Part shown: positions 20,327 through 31,805 of the stretch, one piece after another
Layout: the number at the start of each line of letters is the position of its first letter
Position numbering within the stretch: position 1 is the first letter of the stretch
Assembly (NCBI GenBank): GCA_024516155.1
Contig: JAJJXM010000038.1
Span: 434,001 to 498,000 of the forward strand
DNA: 64,000 nucleotides
Source: Pyronema omphalodes
Taxonomy: Eukaryota > Ascomycota > Pezizomycetes > Pezizales > Pyronemataceae
Direction of reading: 5' to 3'
Notes under the pieces: generated by a model
The model's database searches: none
What the model saw: the letters and a program-made list of their open reading frames with translations, nothing else
Told to the model about the DNA's origin: nothing
Made by a program: the position numbers and the translations under genes

Positions 20327-21735
20327 TGTCACACCCTAAAATGTGTGAGGATAGAATTGGTATCATATATAACGCAATGGAGAATATGGCAAACTCGACA
20401 GAGAATGAATAGTCAGATTAGTATCCCGGGCCGGAACCCCCAGAGGAGCTCCGACAAGCCACGTCACGTGATTCGTGACTTTCCGATAGGACCTCACGAG
20501 GATCCCGGCCCGAGGCGTCGCAACTATTATTCAATGTCAGTTTGGGAGGATTCAGAAGAGAAGAGATTGGGGAACACTTACCTCATGGGTGTCGACTTAC
20601 CCTTGAGCAACTACGAACGACGCTGATGGAGAACGAAGACGAAGACGAAAGGACACCTCCTTATACTTGAGGAGTGTTCGGAAGTTCACGGCTACAAAGG
20701 GGTCTGCATCGGAAGAGAGTTCCAAGGATGTGCAGAGCGGTGCGACGAAATCATCCGGTGTTACTTAGTTGGGTGAATGGTCAGCCAGGAATACAAGGCA
20801 GAGTCTAGTCGGCAAACAGGAGTGGGGCTATGGACAAGGGTCAAGATTGCTAAGGCATGAGACGACGTCCATAAGCATGCAACCCTCTCAAGGAAACTGT
20901 TTGGTGGAACCGATATGACGCGCCCTTAGGCTATTGACTACCAACCAAGGAACAGCTCGGCGTTTGCATCCACACCAGGGTGTGGCTGCGCGCAAGTGCG
21001 CGCAGGTGGAGCCATAATGACATCACACAGGAATGTGTCGGAGTGATCCACTCCGGTAGGGCATGGATGCCTTATGATGTCAGATTCCTCCATTCGCAAT
21101 CGAGATTCTCTAGGGAGATCTATGATAGCACGACTCACAAGATAAATGACTCACATGTTATTTGTCAGAGGAGTTCATGCATTATGCAGTCAAGAGGAGT
21201 TGCCCTCCCATATGACTCATAACCCTGACACCTGATTGGAAGGTGTGGTAGTACAGAGAGGAATGTCAGGGATTAGTCTGACGATAGCAAGCATCATGCA
21301 AGCAAGTAATCAATATGATTACGCACTTCGTATGATGCAATCTATCAGCAGATGCGTCCCAGAAATGACTCTTGTCTTATCTCCTAGGCTCAGTTTGGAA
21401 ATTGGTTCCCTAGGAAGTCTGGGCGAACTTGTAGACGAAAGTCTATAAAAGAGCCTTTGTCTTCCCTCTCTCTCCTCCATCATCAACCATTTGATCCTCT
21501 ACGCGACGATACCTATTTACACCAACGAATACCTCCGAAGACAACCCTTAAGTTTATTCCGCCTGTGATCGATTAACTCTCTTCCTAGCTTTATCTTTGA
21601 ATAAGCTCTATTAGTTCTTGGGAACGAAGTGTCTGTCTGTTCTTGGGAACGAAGTGTCTGTCAGCACTGAGAACGAAGCACTAGAGATACAATCGGATAA
21701 GCCTCTGCATAGTCGAAGCTGTGCCCAGGTTCACA
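20327..21735 (+). repeat. Element A2 5' LTR (1409 bp)
   Basis: It matches the A1 LTR with scattered substitutions and one net inserted base near 21513. It keeps the hairpin cluster and the TATA box (TATAAAA at about 21444-21450). Confidence 0.95.
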
Positions 21736-21844
21736 CTATAAACTTAAGGCTACAAGCTACCAAGTTTATTAAACGATACGATAACGAAAAGACCCTCTTC
21801 TAGGGCAAGCAAGATCAATTTCACAAAGCACCTACTACTCAGCA

Positions 21845-24016
21845 ATGTCCTCCTACCGCAGAATCACTGCATCCCCGGCAGCCCGTCACGATGACGATGT
21901 TTCCATGGGAGATATGGTGGAAGTCCATCGCCCTCAATCATGGGACCAACTCTCTGCAGCTGGTAAAGCTGTAGTTCGCCAGGGAACCACTGTCAGCAGG
22001 GACCAGCTCCCAGAATGGTTCGTCAAGATGGTGGACAGGATGGAGACAACTGAACAAGATGTGCAGGCATTGATTGAAGCCCTGAAGAAAGAAGGAGTTT
22101 CTGTACAGACCGATATGCAAAACGTCAAGAATCTGTACCAAGAAATGTCAGGCATTATGCAAAATGCCTACGATGTTGTTATTCGACAAGGCGACATCGA
22201 CAGAGAACTCAACCAAACAGCCATTGTTAGACTCATCCAGTCAAGCAATGAATTCAGTTCTCAGGTTTGGAACGCCCTTGGTGAACTAGCCACGGACGCT
22301 CAAGAAAAGCAAACAGCCAACCATCAGGCTGTTCAACAACTTAACATTGGTGTACAGATCATCAATGATTACCTCCAAGGATTCTCCAACCATCAACAAG
22401 GATGGAACTTCGGTGTTGAAGGCTGGGCAGCCACAAAGAACCAGGCTGACCAACAAAGGGACGAGCAAATCCGTCTTTTAGCCCACAATGAGCAAGAACA
22501 GCAACGAAGGCTTTTGGAGTACGAGACAGAGAGGGAAAATGAGAAGAAGGAGATTATCGATAAGGTCATACAAAGGGTCATGGACATGACAGCCAATAAC
22601 CAACCTATCGATGCACAGTCACTTGCGGATGCGGTACAAGACGAACCCCAACGCAGAACTGTCTCCCCAAGCATTTTTCAGGTGGCAGTAGACACAAATC
22701 TACCACCCTCTAGAAACGACACACCCCCTCCAGCAGCAGGAGGAAATGGAGGACGAGGCAATGGCCCTCCAAGAAGAAGGGTTACCATTCCCCCTCCTGA
22801 GCCCTCCGATAATGGCCAAGGAAGACCCGGACAGCCAGAAAGGCCCCCTCGCCAAAAGACTAGAGAAGAAAGAGAAGCTGAGGAGGATGCAACAAGATTC
22901 CTCACTTCCATTATCGACAAGATCCAAGGACCCAGAGATGCACCAAAGAGACCCAAGATGCCAGAACTCAAGGCACCTCAATTCTTCTCAGGAAAGGACA
23001 AGACTCTGCTTAGAGCCTGGTGGATGTCAGTACAGGATTACGTGGAAACCTATGCCACATCCTGGCCTGATGAAGATGCGCAGGTTAAGTGGGTTGGTAG
23101 TCTATTCACCCACAAGGCTTTAGCATGGCACCAGGAGCGCAGGAAGTCTATTCAGAAACAGAAATTGAAGGATACTTGGGCTGCATTTTCCAGTGCATTT
23201 GAGACAAGGTTCGAGGATAAGAGGGAGGCTCAGAAGGACGTCAAACGCATTACAGAACTACAATACGATGGTGATATCGATGATTATATCACTAAGTTGG
23301 AGGATCTGAATATGCGTGTTGGAGCACTGGGCCCTATGTTTAGGAATGTGATATGGGAGGCTATGACACCAGCTATCAAGAAGATGGTTTACCAACGGTG
23401 TGGAGAGGTTCCCAATGATGATGTTGCCCTGATTCATGCAGTCAAAGAAGCTGCACATGTTGTGGAAGGCTTGAATGAAGAATTGGGGTATACGAAGAAA
23501 AAGACCTTAGAAGTGCGTGGGGAACGCAAGGATAAAGGGAAAGAAAGGGAAGCTGCTCGCCCACGTGAGGTGCAGCAGAAGGACCGAAAGGTTAAGGATA
23601 AGGGATCTAAGAAGGAATTTGCTGGGAAAAAGGACAGGAAGTCAGATAAACCGGCGGTTTATGCCTCAGGAAGGGAGGCTTTGCAAGGAGTACCCCAAGC
23701 CGAAATCGACAAACACAAGAAAGATAAGGCTGAATGTTGGCGATGTGGTCGTGCTGGTCATAGAATGTACGACTGCTATGCAAAGAAGACAGTTGGGGGA
23801 ACTGACCTGGCAAAGGATGGAAAGGTAGCTTCTTCAGGAAAGAGGAAGCGGGATGATGAAGATCACGAAGAAGGGCATGAACAAGAAAAGCCCAAGGAAG
23901 CCAAGAAGGCGAAGACTGCTGCAGTAAGGCAAGATGAGGAAGACACTCATATGTCCGATGCGCAACCAAGGATTTGGGAAATGGAGGATGAGGAAGTCAT
24001 TGATTCGGATTTTTAG
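21845..24016 (+). CDS. Gag of chromovirus A2
   Basis: The protein has 723 residues, the same length as A1 Gag. Most changes lie in the linker and the acidic tail (for example NNQPIDAQ against NNIPIDAQ, and the stretch before the terminal acidic region). The CCHC knuckle is unchanged. Gag ends at the same TTTTTAG (24010-24016). Mostly conservative differences between two intact copies suggest that the family was under selection as an active lineage. Confidence 0.93.
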   Translation: MSSYRRITASPAARHDDDVSMGDMVEVHRPQSWDQLSAAGKAVVRQGTTVSRDQLPEWFVKMVDRMETTEQDVQALIEALKKEGVSVQTDMQNVKNLYQEMSGIMQNAYDVVIRQGDIDRELNQTAIVRLIQSSNEFSSQVWNALGELATDAQEKQTANHQAVQQLNIGVQIINDYLQGFSNHQQGWNFGVEGWAATKNQADQQRDEQIRLLAHNEQEQQRRLLEYETERENEKKEIIDKVIQRVMDMTANNQPIDAQSLADAVQDEPQRRTVSPSIFQVAVDTNLPPSRNDTPPPAAGGNGGRGNGPPRRRVTIPPPEPSDNGQGRPGQPERPPRQKTREEREAEEDATRFLTSIIDKIQGPRDAPKRPKMPELKAPQFFSGKDKTLLRAWWMSVQDYVETYATSWPDEDAQVKWVGSLFTHKALAWHQERRKSIQKQKLKDTWAAFSSAFETRFEDKREAQKDVKRITELQYDGDIDDYITKLEDLNMRVGALGPMFRNVIWEAMTPAIKKMVYQRCGEVPNDDVALIHAVKEAAHVVEGLNEELGYTKKKTLEVRGERKDKGKEREAARPREVQQKDRKVKDKGSKKEFAGKKDRKSDKPAVYASGREALQGVPQAEIDKHKKDKAECWRCGRAGHRMYDCYAKKTVGGTDLAKDGKVASSGKRKRDDEDHEEGHEQEKPKEAKKAKTAAVRQDEEDTHMSDAQPRIWEMEDEEVIDSDF
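24010..24016 (+). promoter_or_regulatory. Probable -1 frameshift site, gag-pol of A2
   Basis: This is the same TTTTTAG as in A1, with the gag stop at 24014-24016 and the -1 frame open into pol. Confidence 0.7.
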
Positions 24017-24099
24017 AGTCCTCTAGGGAAGCGTCACCCGAGGAGGATGGATATGAAGACGCAGTAATAGGGAAATGCGCAGGAATAAAAAGGAAATCA

Positions 24100-27000
24100 A
24101 TGGACAGCCTTCTGTCGACCAGGACTAAGAGTCGACGAAAAGACAATGGAGCAGCTATTCCGGTTACCCAGGAATCAGCTCCCACTCCTCCTCACCATGG
24201 ACCAAGACCAATTATCAACATGGTTCTCAACTGGTCCAAGAATCAACAACGCACAGTTAGAGTCCTTCTTGATACAGGATCTACTGCTGCCCTCCTGGAC
24301 AAAGCCTTTGTCCACAAATACAAAATCCCAACCGTTAAGAGAGACACCCCTTTACAAATCCGCAACTTTAACAATGAAATAGTTGCTGGAGCAGGTGAAG
24401 TCTTCACGGTTCCCTTTATATTGCAGCATAAGAAACACTTTGCTGCAGAATCTTTCGAAGTCGCTCCACTAGATAGTGACTGCGATGCTATCCTGCCTTA
24501 TTGGTGGATGGCACTACATCAGCCCTGCAACCTTTGGGGAGATCAAGACAAAATCTCCTTTACATCCTCACGTTGCAAAGAAAAATGTACAAAGGCACAA
24601 GCCAGTGCCTTCTCACTGAAGGTCGATAAACATGTCCTCGACCATCCAGAAGCCTTAGTCTTAGGCCACATCTCATCTGTATCCACCAAAGAGGAATTAT
24701 CTGAGGCCCTTCAGCAAGTCCCAGAGAAATTCCGCGGCTGGATCAACATTATGACAAAGGAAGCTGCAGATAGGCTTCCTGATCACAAACCCTACGACCA
24801 TGCGATTGACCTAGTTGAAGGCGAAAAGCCTCCTTGGGGACCTGTCTATGCTCTCAACGAAGTTGAGCTAGAGACACTAAGAGAATGGTTGAAGGATATG
24901 CTGCGTACTGGTAAAATCAGACCTTCCAAGTCACCAGCAGCAGCTCCTATTCTCTTTGTCCCAAAGCCTCATGGCAGAGGTCTACGGTTATGTGTTGATT
25001 ACCGGGGCATCAACAAAATTACAATTGCCAACCGGTACCCACTCCCACTCATGTCAGAATTACAAGACAGAGTTAGAGGAGCAAAAATATTTACGAAAAT
25101 GGACCTCAAGAATGGATATCATCTCATCAGAATAAAAGAAGGAGATGAATGGAAAACGGCCTTTCGATGCCGATATGGATTATATGAATTTTCGGTTATG
25201 CCTTTTGGCTTGAGCAATGCCCCAGCCACATTCCAAGATATGATGAATCATATCTTTAGAGACATGTTGGATCAGGGAGTAATTGCGTATATTGATGATG
25301 TTCTCATATATGCTGAGACAGAGGAAGAACACGACAAATTGGTTAAGGAAGTGTTAAGAAGATTGGAAGAAAATGGGCTGGTTATCTCTCCGGAAAAATG
25401 TGTTTGGGGACAAAACAGAGTGGAATTTCTGGGTTATATTATCAGCGAAAATGGCATTGAAATGGCAAAGGACAAGGTACAAACAGTCCTGGTATGGGAA
25501 CCCCCAAAATCCTTGAAAGAAACACAGGGCTTTCTTGGATTCGCAAACTTCTATCGCAGATTCATCAAGGACTTCTCCAAAATATGTCGACCTCTCACAG
25601 AATCAACAAAGGGCGATGCGAACAAATGGGAATGGACTGTTGCTATGGAACTAGCATTTGATGAGCTCAAAAGTCGTTTCACTACTGCACCAATCTTAAG
25701 TCATTTTGACCCAAGACAGGTTTGCATTGTTGAAACAGATGCTTCAGATTTTGCTTTAGGCGCAGTTCTATCCCAGAAGGGGGAAGATGGAAAGTTGCAC
25801 CCAATTGCTTTCCACTCAAGAAAATTCACTCCTGCTGAGATAAACTATGAGATCCATGACAAGGAGCTGTTAGCTATTGTGGACTCATTCAAAGTATGGA
25901 GGCAATATCTTGAGGGAGCAATGCACACTGTCCAAGTTTACAGCGACCACCAAAACCTTGAGTATTTTACAACAACAAAAGTACTCAATCGACGTCAAGC
26001 TAGATGGGCTCAAGAGCTTGCTGGCGTTGACTTTAAGATTTTTTATAGACCTGGGGTTAAAAATGGGAAACCTGATGCTCTATCTAGGCGTCCGGAGTTC
26101 CGACCTGAAAAGGGGGGAGGTGAAGATCAGCCGATTACGACGATCCTGCATAAGAGTCATTTTGCATCCATTTCGTCAATCAGCAGTGCTGGAGAAGGAA
26201 CATCATTTATCATTTCTTCAGCACGTCTTTCCTCTATTCCTTTTATTAAATGGTCAGAAGAATTCTTAAAGATGGTAAAGGAAGCTGGTAAGCTGGATGA
26301 GATTTACGTGGAGGCAACAAAGAAAATTAAGGAACCATTGACGATAGATAATGGCATAGTCTATCGAAAGGAAAAACTATGGGTACCAAAGGATTTGGTA
26401 AAGACAGTTCTGGAATCCGAACATGACTCGAAAATTGCAGGTCACTTTGGACAGGACAAAACAATTGAATTAATACGAAGGAACTTCTGGTGGCCAAGAA
26501 TGGAAGAACAAATAATAACTTATGTAAAGAGTTGTATGGAATGTCAAAAGGACAAAAAGGCACGGCACCTCAAGTACGGATTACTTCAACCTTTGGAACT
26601 ACCCTATGCCCCATGGCAATCAATCGCCATGGACTTTATCACCGACCTGCCAGAATCCAATGGATGCGATCAACTATGGGTAATAGTTGATAGATTCTCT
26701 AAGATGGCCCACTTCATACCACTGCAAAAAGACGGCAAGACAACTGCAGACCTTGTTAGAATCTTTGCGAAGGAAATTTGGAAGTTACATGGGCTACCTA
26801 CGGATATTGTGTCGGACAGAGACTCCAGGTTTACAAGCACCACCTGGAAAGCATTTCTTGGGACACTAGCAATCAAACCTAGAATGTCCACAGCGTTCCA
26901 CCCTCAAACAGATGGACAGACGGAACGACTTAACCAGACAATTGAAGCATACCTCCGCTCCTTTGTGAATCATGAGATGAATGATTGGGTTGATCTATTG

Positions 27001-27708
27001 CCAATGGCTGAGTTCGCTTACAACAACTCAGTAACCAGCGCTACAGGACTATCACCTTTTTATGCGAATTACGGTTACAACCCCATTGCCAGCAATCCCA
27101 TTCCAACAGCTGTGCAAAACCCGGCCAGCAAAGCATACGCTCATTGGATGCATACAGTGCATGAAGGTGCTAGGTCAGCATTACAGAAGGCACAAGAAAG
27201 AATGAAGAAGTATGCAAACCTTCAGCGAAAGGAGGCCCCTACTTACCAAGTTGGAGACTTGGTTATGCTCGATGGACGACACATAAAAACAAGACGCCCA
27301 TCACACAAATTGGATCACAAATTACATGGTCCATTCCAAATCGAAAAGGTCATATCCCCAACAGCAATACGTCTCACACTACCAAGAAGATGGAAGATTC
27401 ACAATGTCTTCCACACTTCCCTACTGGAGCCCTTCCACACTGGAACCAGAGCTCCACCAGACCCAAACAAAATTCTTCGGGAAGCAGACGATGTTGAGGG
27501 AAGCGAGGAGTACGACATAGACGAAATCATGAGCAGCTACAAATCAGGCAGCAGAGTACTTTACCTCGTCAAATGGCTAGGGTGGCCCAACAAGAAAGAC
27601 TGGACGGCAGAACCCTTCGACAACTTTTCAGTAGGAGGTCAGGAGAAGCTAAGAGATTTCCATCTCAAGTATCCTGATTCTCCGAGGGACTACCGACTCA
27701 AAGACTAA
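24100..27708 (+). CDS. Pol of chromovirus A2
   Basis: The protein has 1202 residues from the first ATG, colinear with A1 Pol: protease DTG, RT YIDD, RNase H, integrase D,D,E and chromodomain are all intact. About eight substitutions were noticed (for example R for K before RLEENGL, N for K in GDANKWEW, Q for E in DPRQVC, N for D in KYANLQRK), none at catalytic residues. Entry is expected by -1 frameshift from gag, since the frame is open from just upstream of the gag stop. Confidence 0.95.
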   Translation: MDSLLSTRTKSRRKDNGAAIPVTQESAPTPPHHGPRPIINMVLNWSKNQQRTVRVLLDTGSTAALLDKAFVHKYKIPTVKRDTPLQIRNFNNEIVAGAGEVFTVPFILQHKKHFAAESFEVAPLDSDCDAILPYWWMALHQPCNLWGDQDKISFTSSRCKEKCTKAQASAFSLKVDKHVLDHPEALVLGHISSVSTKEELSEALQQVPEKFRGWINIMTKEAADRLPDHKPYDHAIDLVEGEKPPWGPVYALNEVELETLREWLKDMLRTGKIRPSKSPAAAPILFVPKPHGRGLRLCVDYRGINKITIANRYPLPLMSELQDRVRGAKIFTKMDLKNGYHLIRIKEGDEWKTAFRCRYGLYEFSVMPFGLSNAPATFQDMMNHIFRDMLDQGVIAYIDDVLIYAETEEEHDKLVKEVLRRLEENGLVISPEKCVWGQNRVEFLGYIISENGIEMAKDKVQTVLVWEPPKSLKETQGFLGFANFYRRFIKDFSKICRPLTESTKGDANKWEWTVAMELAFDELKSRFTTAPILSHFDPRQVCIVETDASDFALGAVLSQKGEDGKLHPIAFHSRKFTPAEINYEIHDKELLAIVDSFKVWRQYLEGAMHTVQVYSDHQNLEYFTTTKVLNRRQARWAQELAGVDFKIFYRPGVKNGKPDALSRRPEFRPEKGGGEDQPITTILHKSHFASISSISSAGEGTSFIISSARLSSIPFIKWSEEFLKMVKEAGKLDEIYVEATKKIKEPLTIDNGIVYRKEKLWVPKDLVKTVLESEHDSKIAGHFGQDKTIELIRRNFWWPRMEEQIITYVKSCMECQKDKKARHLKYGLLQPLELPYAPWQSIAMDFITDLPESNGCDQLWVIVDRFSKMAHFIPLQKDGKTTADLVRIFAKEIWKLHGLPTDIVSDRDSRFTSTTWKAFLGTLAIKPRMSTAFHPQTDGQTERLNQTIEAYLRSFVNHEMNDWVDLLPMAEFAYNNSVTSATGLSPFYANYGYNPIASNPIPTAVQNPASKAYAHWMHTVHEGARSALQKAQERMKKYANLQRKEAPTYQVGDLVMLDGRHIKTRRPSHKLDHKLHGPFQIEKVISPTAIRLTLPRRWKIHNVFHTSLLEPFHTGTRAPPDPNKILREADDVEGSEEYDIDEIMSSYKSGSRVLYLVKWLGWPNKKDWTAEPFDNFSVGGQEKLRDFHLKYPDSPRDYRLKD

Positions 27709-27879
27709 TGCTTGATGTTTTTCCCATGTGGTTTTCATCAGGTAGAGTTGGTAGTAGGATGTAGGGGCTGGAGGACTACATCCAAAATTGATCACTTAAG
27801 TCACTAGGCTACGGCGTGGTGCGATCACAGAAAGATGAACTACGAGCTTCGGGACGAAGCTTGAACAGGGGAGAGGTGG
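27709..27879 (+). other. A2 3' untranslated part and polypurine tract
   Basis: The sequence matches A1 and ends in AACAGGGGAGAGGTGG before the LTR. Confidence 0.8.
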
Positions 27880-29288
27880 TGTCACACCCTAAAATGTGTG
27901 AGGATAGAATTGGTATCATATATAACGCAATGGAGAATATGGCAAACTCGACAGAGAATGAATAGTCAGATTAGTATCCCGGGCCGGAACCCCCAGAGGA
28001 GCTCCGACAAGCCACGTCACGTGATTCGTGACTTTCCGATAGGACCTCACGAGGATCCCGGCCCGAGGCGTCGCAACTATTATTCAATGTCAGTTTGGGA
28101 GGATTCAGAAGAGAAGAGATTGGGGAACACTTACCTCATGGGTGTCGACTTACCCTTGAGCAACTACGAACGACGCTGATGGAGAACGAAGACGAAGACG
28201 AAAGGACACCTCCTTATACTTGAGGAGTGTTCGGAAGTTCACGGCTACAAAGGGGTCTGCATCGGAAGAGAGTTCCAAGGATGTGCAGAGCGGTGCGACG
28301 AAATCATCCGGTGTTACTTAGTTGGGTGAATGGTCAGCCAGGAATACAAGGCAGAGTCTAGTCGGCAAACAGGAGTGGGGCTATGGACAAGGGTCAAGAT
28401 TGCTAAGGCATGAGACGACGTCCATAAGCATGCAACCCTCTCAAGGAAACTGTTTGGTGGAACCGATATGACGCGCCCTTAGGCTATTGACTACCAACCA
28501 AGGAACAGCTCGGCGTTTGCATCCACACCAGGGTGTGGCTGCGCGCAAGTGCGCGCAGGTGGAGCCATAATGACATCACACAGGAATGTGTCGGAGTGAT
28601 CCACTCCGGTAGGGCATGGATGCCTTATGATGTCAGATTCCTCCATTCGCAATCGAGATTCTCTAGGGAGATCTATGATAGCACGACTCACAAGATAAAT
28701 GACTCACATGTTATTTGTCAGAGGAGTTCATGCATTATGCAGTCAAGCGGAGTTGCCCTCCCATATGACTCATAACCCTGACACCTGATTGGAAGGTGTG
28801 GTAGTACAGAGAGGAATGTCAGGGATTAGTCTGACGATAGCAAGCATCATGCAAGCAAGTAATCAATATGATTACGCACTTCGTATGATGCAATCTATCA
28901 GCAGATGCGTCTCAGAAATGACTCTTGTCTTATCTCCTAGGCTCAGTTTGGAAATTGGTTCCCTAGGAAGTCTGGGCTAACTTGTAGACGAAAGTCTATA
29001 AAAGAGCCTTTGTCTTCCCTCTCTCTCCTCCATCATCAACCATTTGATCCTCTACGCGACGATACCTATTTACACCAACGAATACCTCCGAAGACAACCC
29101 TTAAGTTTATTCCGCCTGTGATCGATTAATTCTCTTCCTAGCTTTATCTTTGAATAAGCTCTATTAGTTCTTGGGAACGAAGTGTCTGTCTGTTCTTGGG
29201 AACGAAGTGTCTGTCAGCACTGAGAACGAAGCACTAGAGATACAATCGGATAAGCCTCTGCATAGTCGAAGCTGTGCCCAGGTTCACA
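27880..29288 (+). repeat. Element A2 3' LTR (1409 bp)
   Basis: It differs from the A2 5' LTR at four places I could see (AAGCGG/AAGAGG, CGTCTC/CGTCCC, GGCTAAC/GGCGAAC, TTAATTC/TTAACTC). The right TSD AAGCC follows. Confidence 0.95.
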
Positions 29289-29293
29289 AAGCC

Positions 29294-29596
29294 CGAGCTA
29301 GAAAAATAAACGCACCGAAAATCTAACTGACAGAGAGAGAAAGAGACAGAGAGAAAGAGAAAGAGAAGAATCAAACCCAGAAACCGCCAAAGTACCCACA
29401 TTACCTTGAATCTTCACTAACTTCTCAACCTTGTAGGACGAATACTGTATGTGGGACTGCACCCAGACTCTTGAGATCAGATAACTGAGATTTTGCGCTG
29501 TTTTATCCACAGACTACAGACCAGTGGGCACCGGGCATCCTGGTTTCCTATCACTCTAACAGTCTCCACTATTTCCAAAGGCCAAGCATTGTCTTT

Positions 29597-29627
<31 letters not shown>

Positions 29628-30166
29628 CAGACTTTCGAAGACTTTCGAAGACTACTGAGTCACTATTTTAAAAACAGCCATATTCCCGCGGAAACTGAAA
29701 ACGGAAAACTAGAACTTGGAGTGACAAATACTACCACTACTACCATTACTGCCACTTCAGTCCTCAAATCCGGAGGCTCTCTAACCAGGCCCTCACCTCT
29801 AGGATATCTTTGGAGGAGATGGGGGTTGATTGGTGAAATTAATATTAGTGTAAGACGTTGATAGGATTGGAGCGTAATCATACCACGTGCTATCTCTTTC
29901 ACTTTCCCTTTCACTTTCCCTTTCCTATTTCGTCGTGGGGGTGGTGGGGTTAGGAATCACAACCAAGTCATTCTTTCTCTTATTCTTTTTCTTTATTTTA
30001 TACCCACATCCGACTTTTCAAAATTTCATAAGATTTAAGGATTCCCAGTTATCACATGAATCCCACCTCCACCCTATTTTTGTTTACGATTTATGATGTC
30101 AATGTCAACGAGGATGGAGGATTCTCTTAGAGAGTTACAGTTCCCAGTTTCTACTTTCCAGTATGT
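29294..30166. other. Non-coding, simple repeats
   Basis: There is no gene. It contains a GA-rich stretch (about 29333-29370), a T-run of about 30 (29598-29627), a doubled AGACTTTCGA (29631-29652), and CTTTCACTTTCC-type repeats (29893-29930). Confidence 0.6.
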
Positions 30167-30182
30167 CACGAACCTCATTGCA

Positions 30183-31468
30183 TTTACATTTTACATTTTA
30201 ATCATACACCGTTCGAGGCCTCTAAGGCCTATGCGGGAAACTATGGCACTGTCCAAATCCTGTCCTCGAGGCCGAAGCCTCCTAATGAGGCCCCCTAATC
30301 TCCTTATCCCCAAAACGTCCCCACGCGAAAGAAAACAAAACTTTAACTCCCCACACCCCCTAAAGCCAATCTCGTAAGGAAAAAACAGAGAAAGAAAAGA
30401 AACAAACGTCTTCCAAAAGAAAAGAAAAACAAATTTGCCCATGCGTGTCCTCCTTTAAGTGAAAAAACAAAGGAAAAGGTACAGATAACACAAAAGAAAC
30501 AAAAACACTCGCGTACTTTTCCATCTCTTGCGCTGCTATTCGTACCGCCTGCCAATCTGGGTTGCAGCCAGGTATTCCAAGATCGCTTTCGTGAGTCGAT
30601 CGTCCCAAAAAATATTCACCACTTTCAAACGTCCCCGCGTTCTCCTCGGTCTCCCCGTAATTCTTTCCACCTCTTTCCGGAGCTTCCCAAACTCCGATTG
30701 CCATCTCCGGCACTCTCCGAAGAGGTGTCCTCTGGTTTGACGTTGGTTGGACTCACACCACCAACAAGCGTCGGATTCTTTCTTCTTAATTCGTTCAAGG
30801 TGGGTTCCCACCAGTGCGTGGCCAGACGCGAGCTGGAGGAAGACCGCGGCCTTTCGCTTGGGCAGGTCCCGGAGGTCTGCTCGCAGACCAAACTTGCGGC
30901 GTGGTCTGTAGGACTTGCTGGAGCGTAGGTCCTTAGTGATCCAACGCTTGGTGATATCAGCCAGAGTTTCAGTGGCTACTCTGTTGATGTGAGCGAGGGA
31001 CGCTTCCGGGGGGGTAAGGCAGGTTGGGTCGGTGCATCGAGTGAGCGCCTGTGCTTCACACCGATGCTGTGCACCCTGCTTAGCAGCCACATCTGCGGCT
31101 TCATTTTCCTCGATGTCGGAGTGTCCAGGAACCCAGCGGATTTGGACGTCGACGTCCCAGTTGACGAAGTCCTTTACCAAACCGCGGATGCGGCGGGACA
31201 GGGACTGCCCAGGGCCGGGGTCCTCCGTCATGATGCGGGCTAGAGCAGCCTGGGCATCTGAGAAGATGACGATCCTCTTCATCGGGGGGGGAATGATAAG
31301 GTCGTCGTAGCATTCGAGTAAGGCCTGGTGGATGGCGAAAAGCTCGGCGTCGAAGACTTCGACATGTGGGCCAAGGTGAAAGGACCGGGAGACGAGGGAG
31401 CCATCGACATAATGGACGTACCCTGCGCCACTCCTGTCGTTGATTCTGGAGCCGTCGGTCCAGAAGCA
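30183..31468 (-). mobile_element. 5'-truncated Tad-like LINE
   Basis: The 1286-bp minus-strand insertion is flanked by a perfect 16-bp TSD, CACGAACCTCATTGCA (30167-30182 and 31469-31484). It holds the RNase H domain, a CCHC-type motif, an AT-rich 3' UTR and a short tandem tail of ATGTAAA units at the left end. The endonuclease and RT are lost by 5' truncation, a usual product of incomplete target-primed reverse transcription. The 3' UTR block at 30190-30310 recurs in the second copy at 60240-60750. Confidence 0.92.
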
Positions 31469-31480
31469 CACGAACCTCAT
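30536..31480 (-). pseudogene. LINE RNase H remnant with host-derived start
   Basis: This open frame of 314 codons keeps an RNase H domain: WTDGS (first Asp, residue 9), DAELFAIHQAL (Glu), VIFSDAQAAL (Asp) and ENEAADVAAKQG (last Asp). It is followed by a zinc-knuckle-like CWWC...HLFGEC and the end of a LINE ORF2. In full elements this domain is the C-terminus of a protein of about 1000 residues. The ATG and the next three codons are supplied by the target-site duplication, not by the LINE. Whether it is expressed is unknown; catalytic residues are intact. Confidence 0.88.
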
Positions 31481-31484
31481 TGCA

Positions 31485-31805
31485 CGAAATTACCTAAAAC
31501 AACAGCACTTCTAACGAGTGATAGATAATGTTGCGCATATGAAAAAACAAATCATGTCCTGACAACGCCACAGTCCCATAAATCATTTGTTATCACTTGT
31601 CGCAAATTATAGTCATAGATAGCTGCAGTATTTTCTGAAATCTCGTAATGCATCTCAATTTCTAGAATTCCAGATTTCCTGGGTCTCTTTACTATATACC
31701 AGTACCCTTATTCTCTGCATCTCAACAACATAAAAAACCGAGTATCTCCACCCTTCCCCCCTTCCCCCCTCCACCCCTCGCATCCTATTCCACTCCTCCC
31801 ACAAT
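31485..31805. other. Intergenic, 3' side of the LTA4H-like gene
   Basis: No open frame is seen. A C/T-rich stretch (31740-31800) lies next to the stop of the minus-strand peptidase gene and probably belongs to its 3' UTR. Confidence 0.5.

Larger units (their letters stand above)
20324..29288 (+). mobile_element. Ty3/Gypsy chromovirus A, copy 2 (A2)
   Basis: This is a full-length second member of the A family. It has 1409-bp LTRs, intact gag and pol, and TSD AAGCC at 20319-20323 and 29289-29293. Three extra bases, TGG (20324-20326), lie between the left TSD and the LTR; they equal the three bases that precede the 3' LTR in the polypurine tract. Four base differences were spotted between its LTRs, so it is older than A1. 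Confidence 0.93.

Noticed and set aside
20322..29293. A2 as a recombinant or mis-assembled element because adjacent bases CCTGG and AAGCC differ
   Set aside because: AAGCC is found three bases further left, and the intervening TGG is explained by the polypurine tract.
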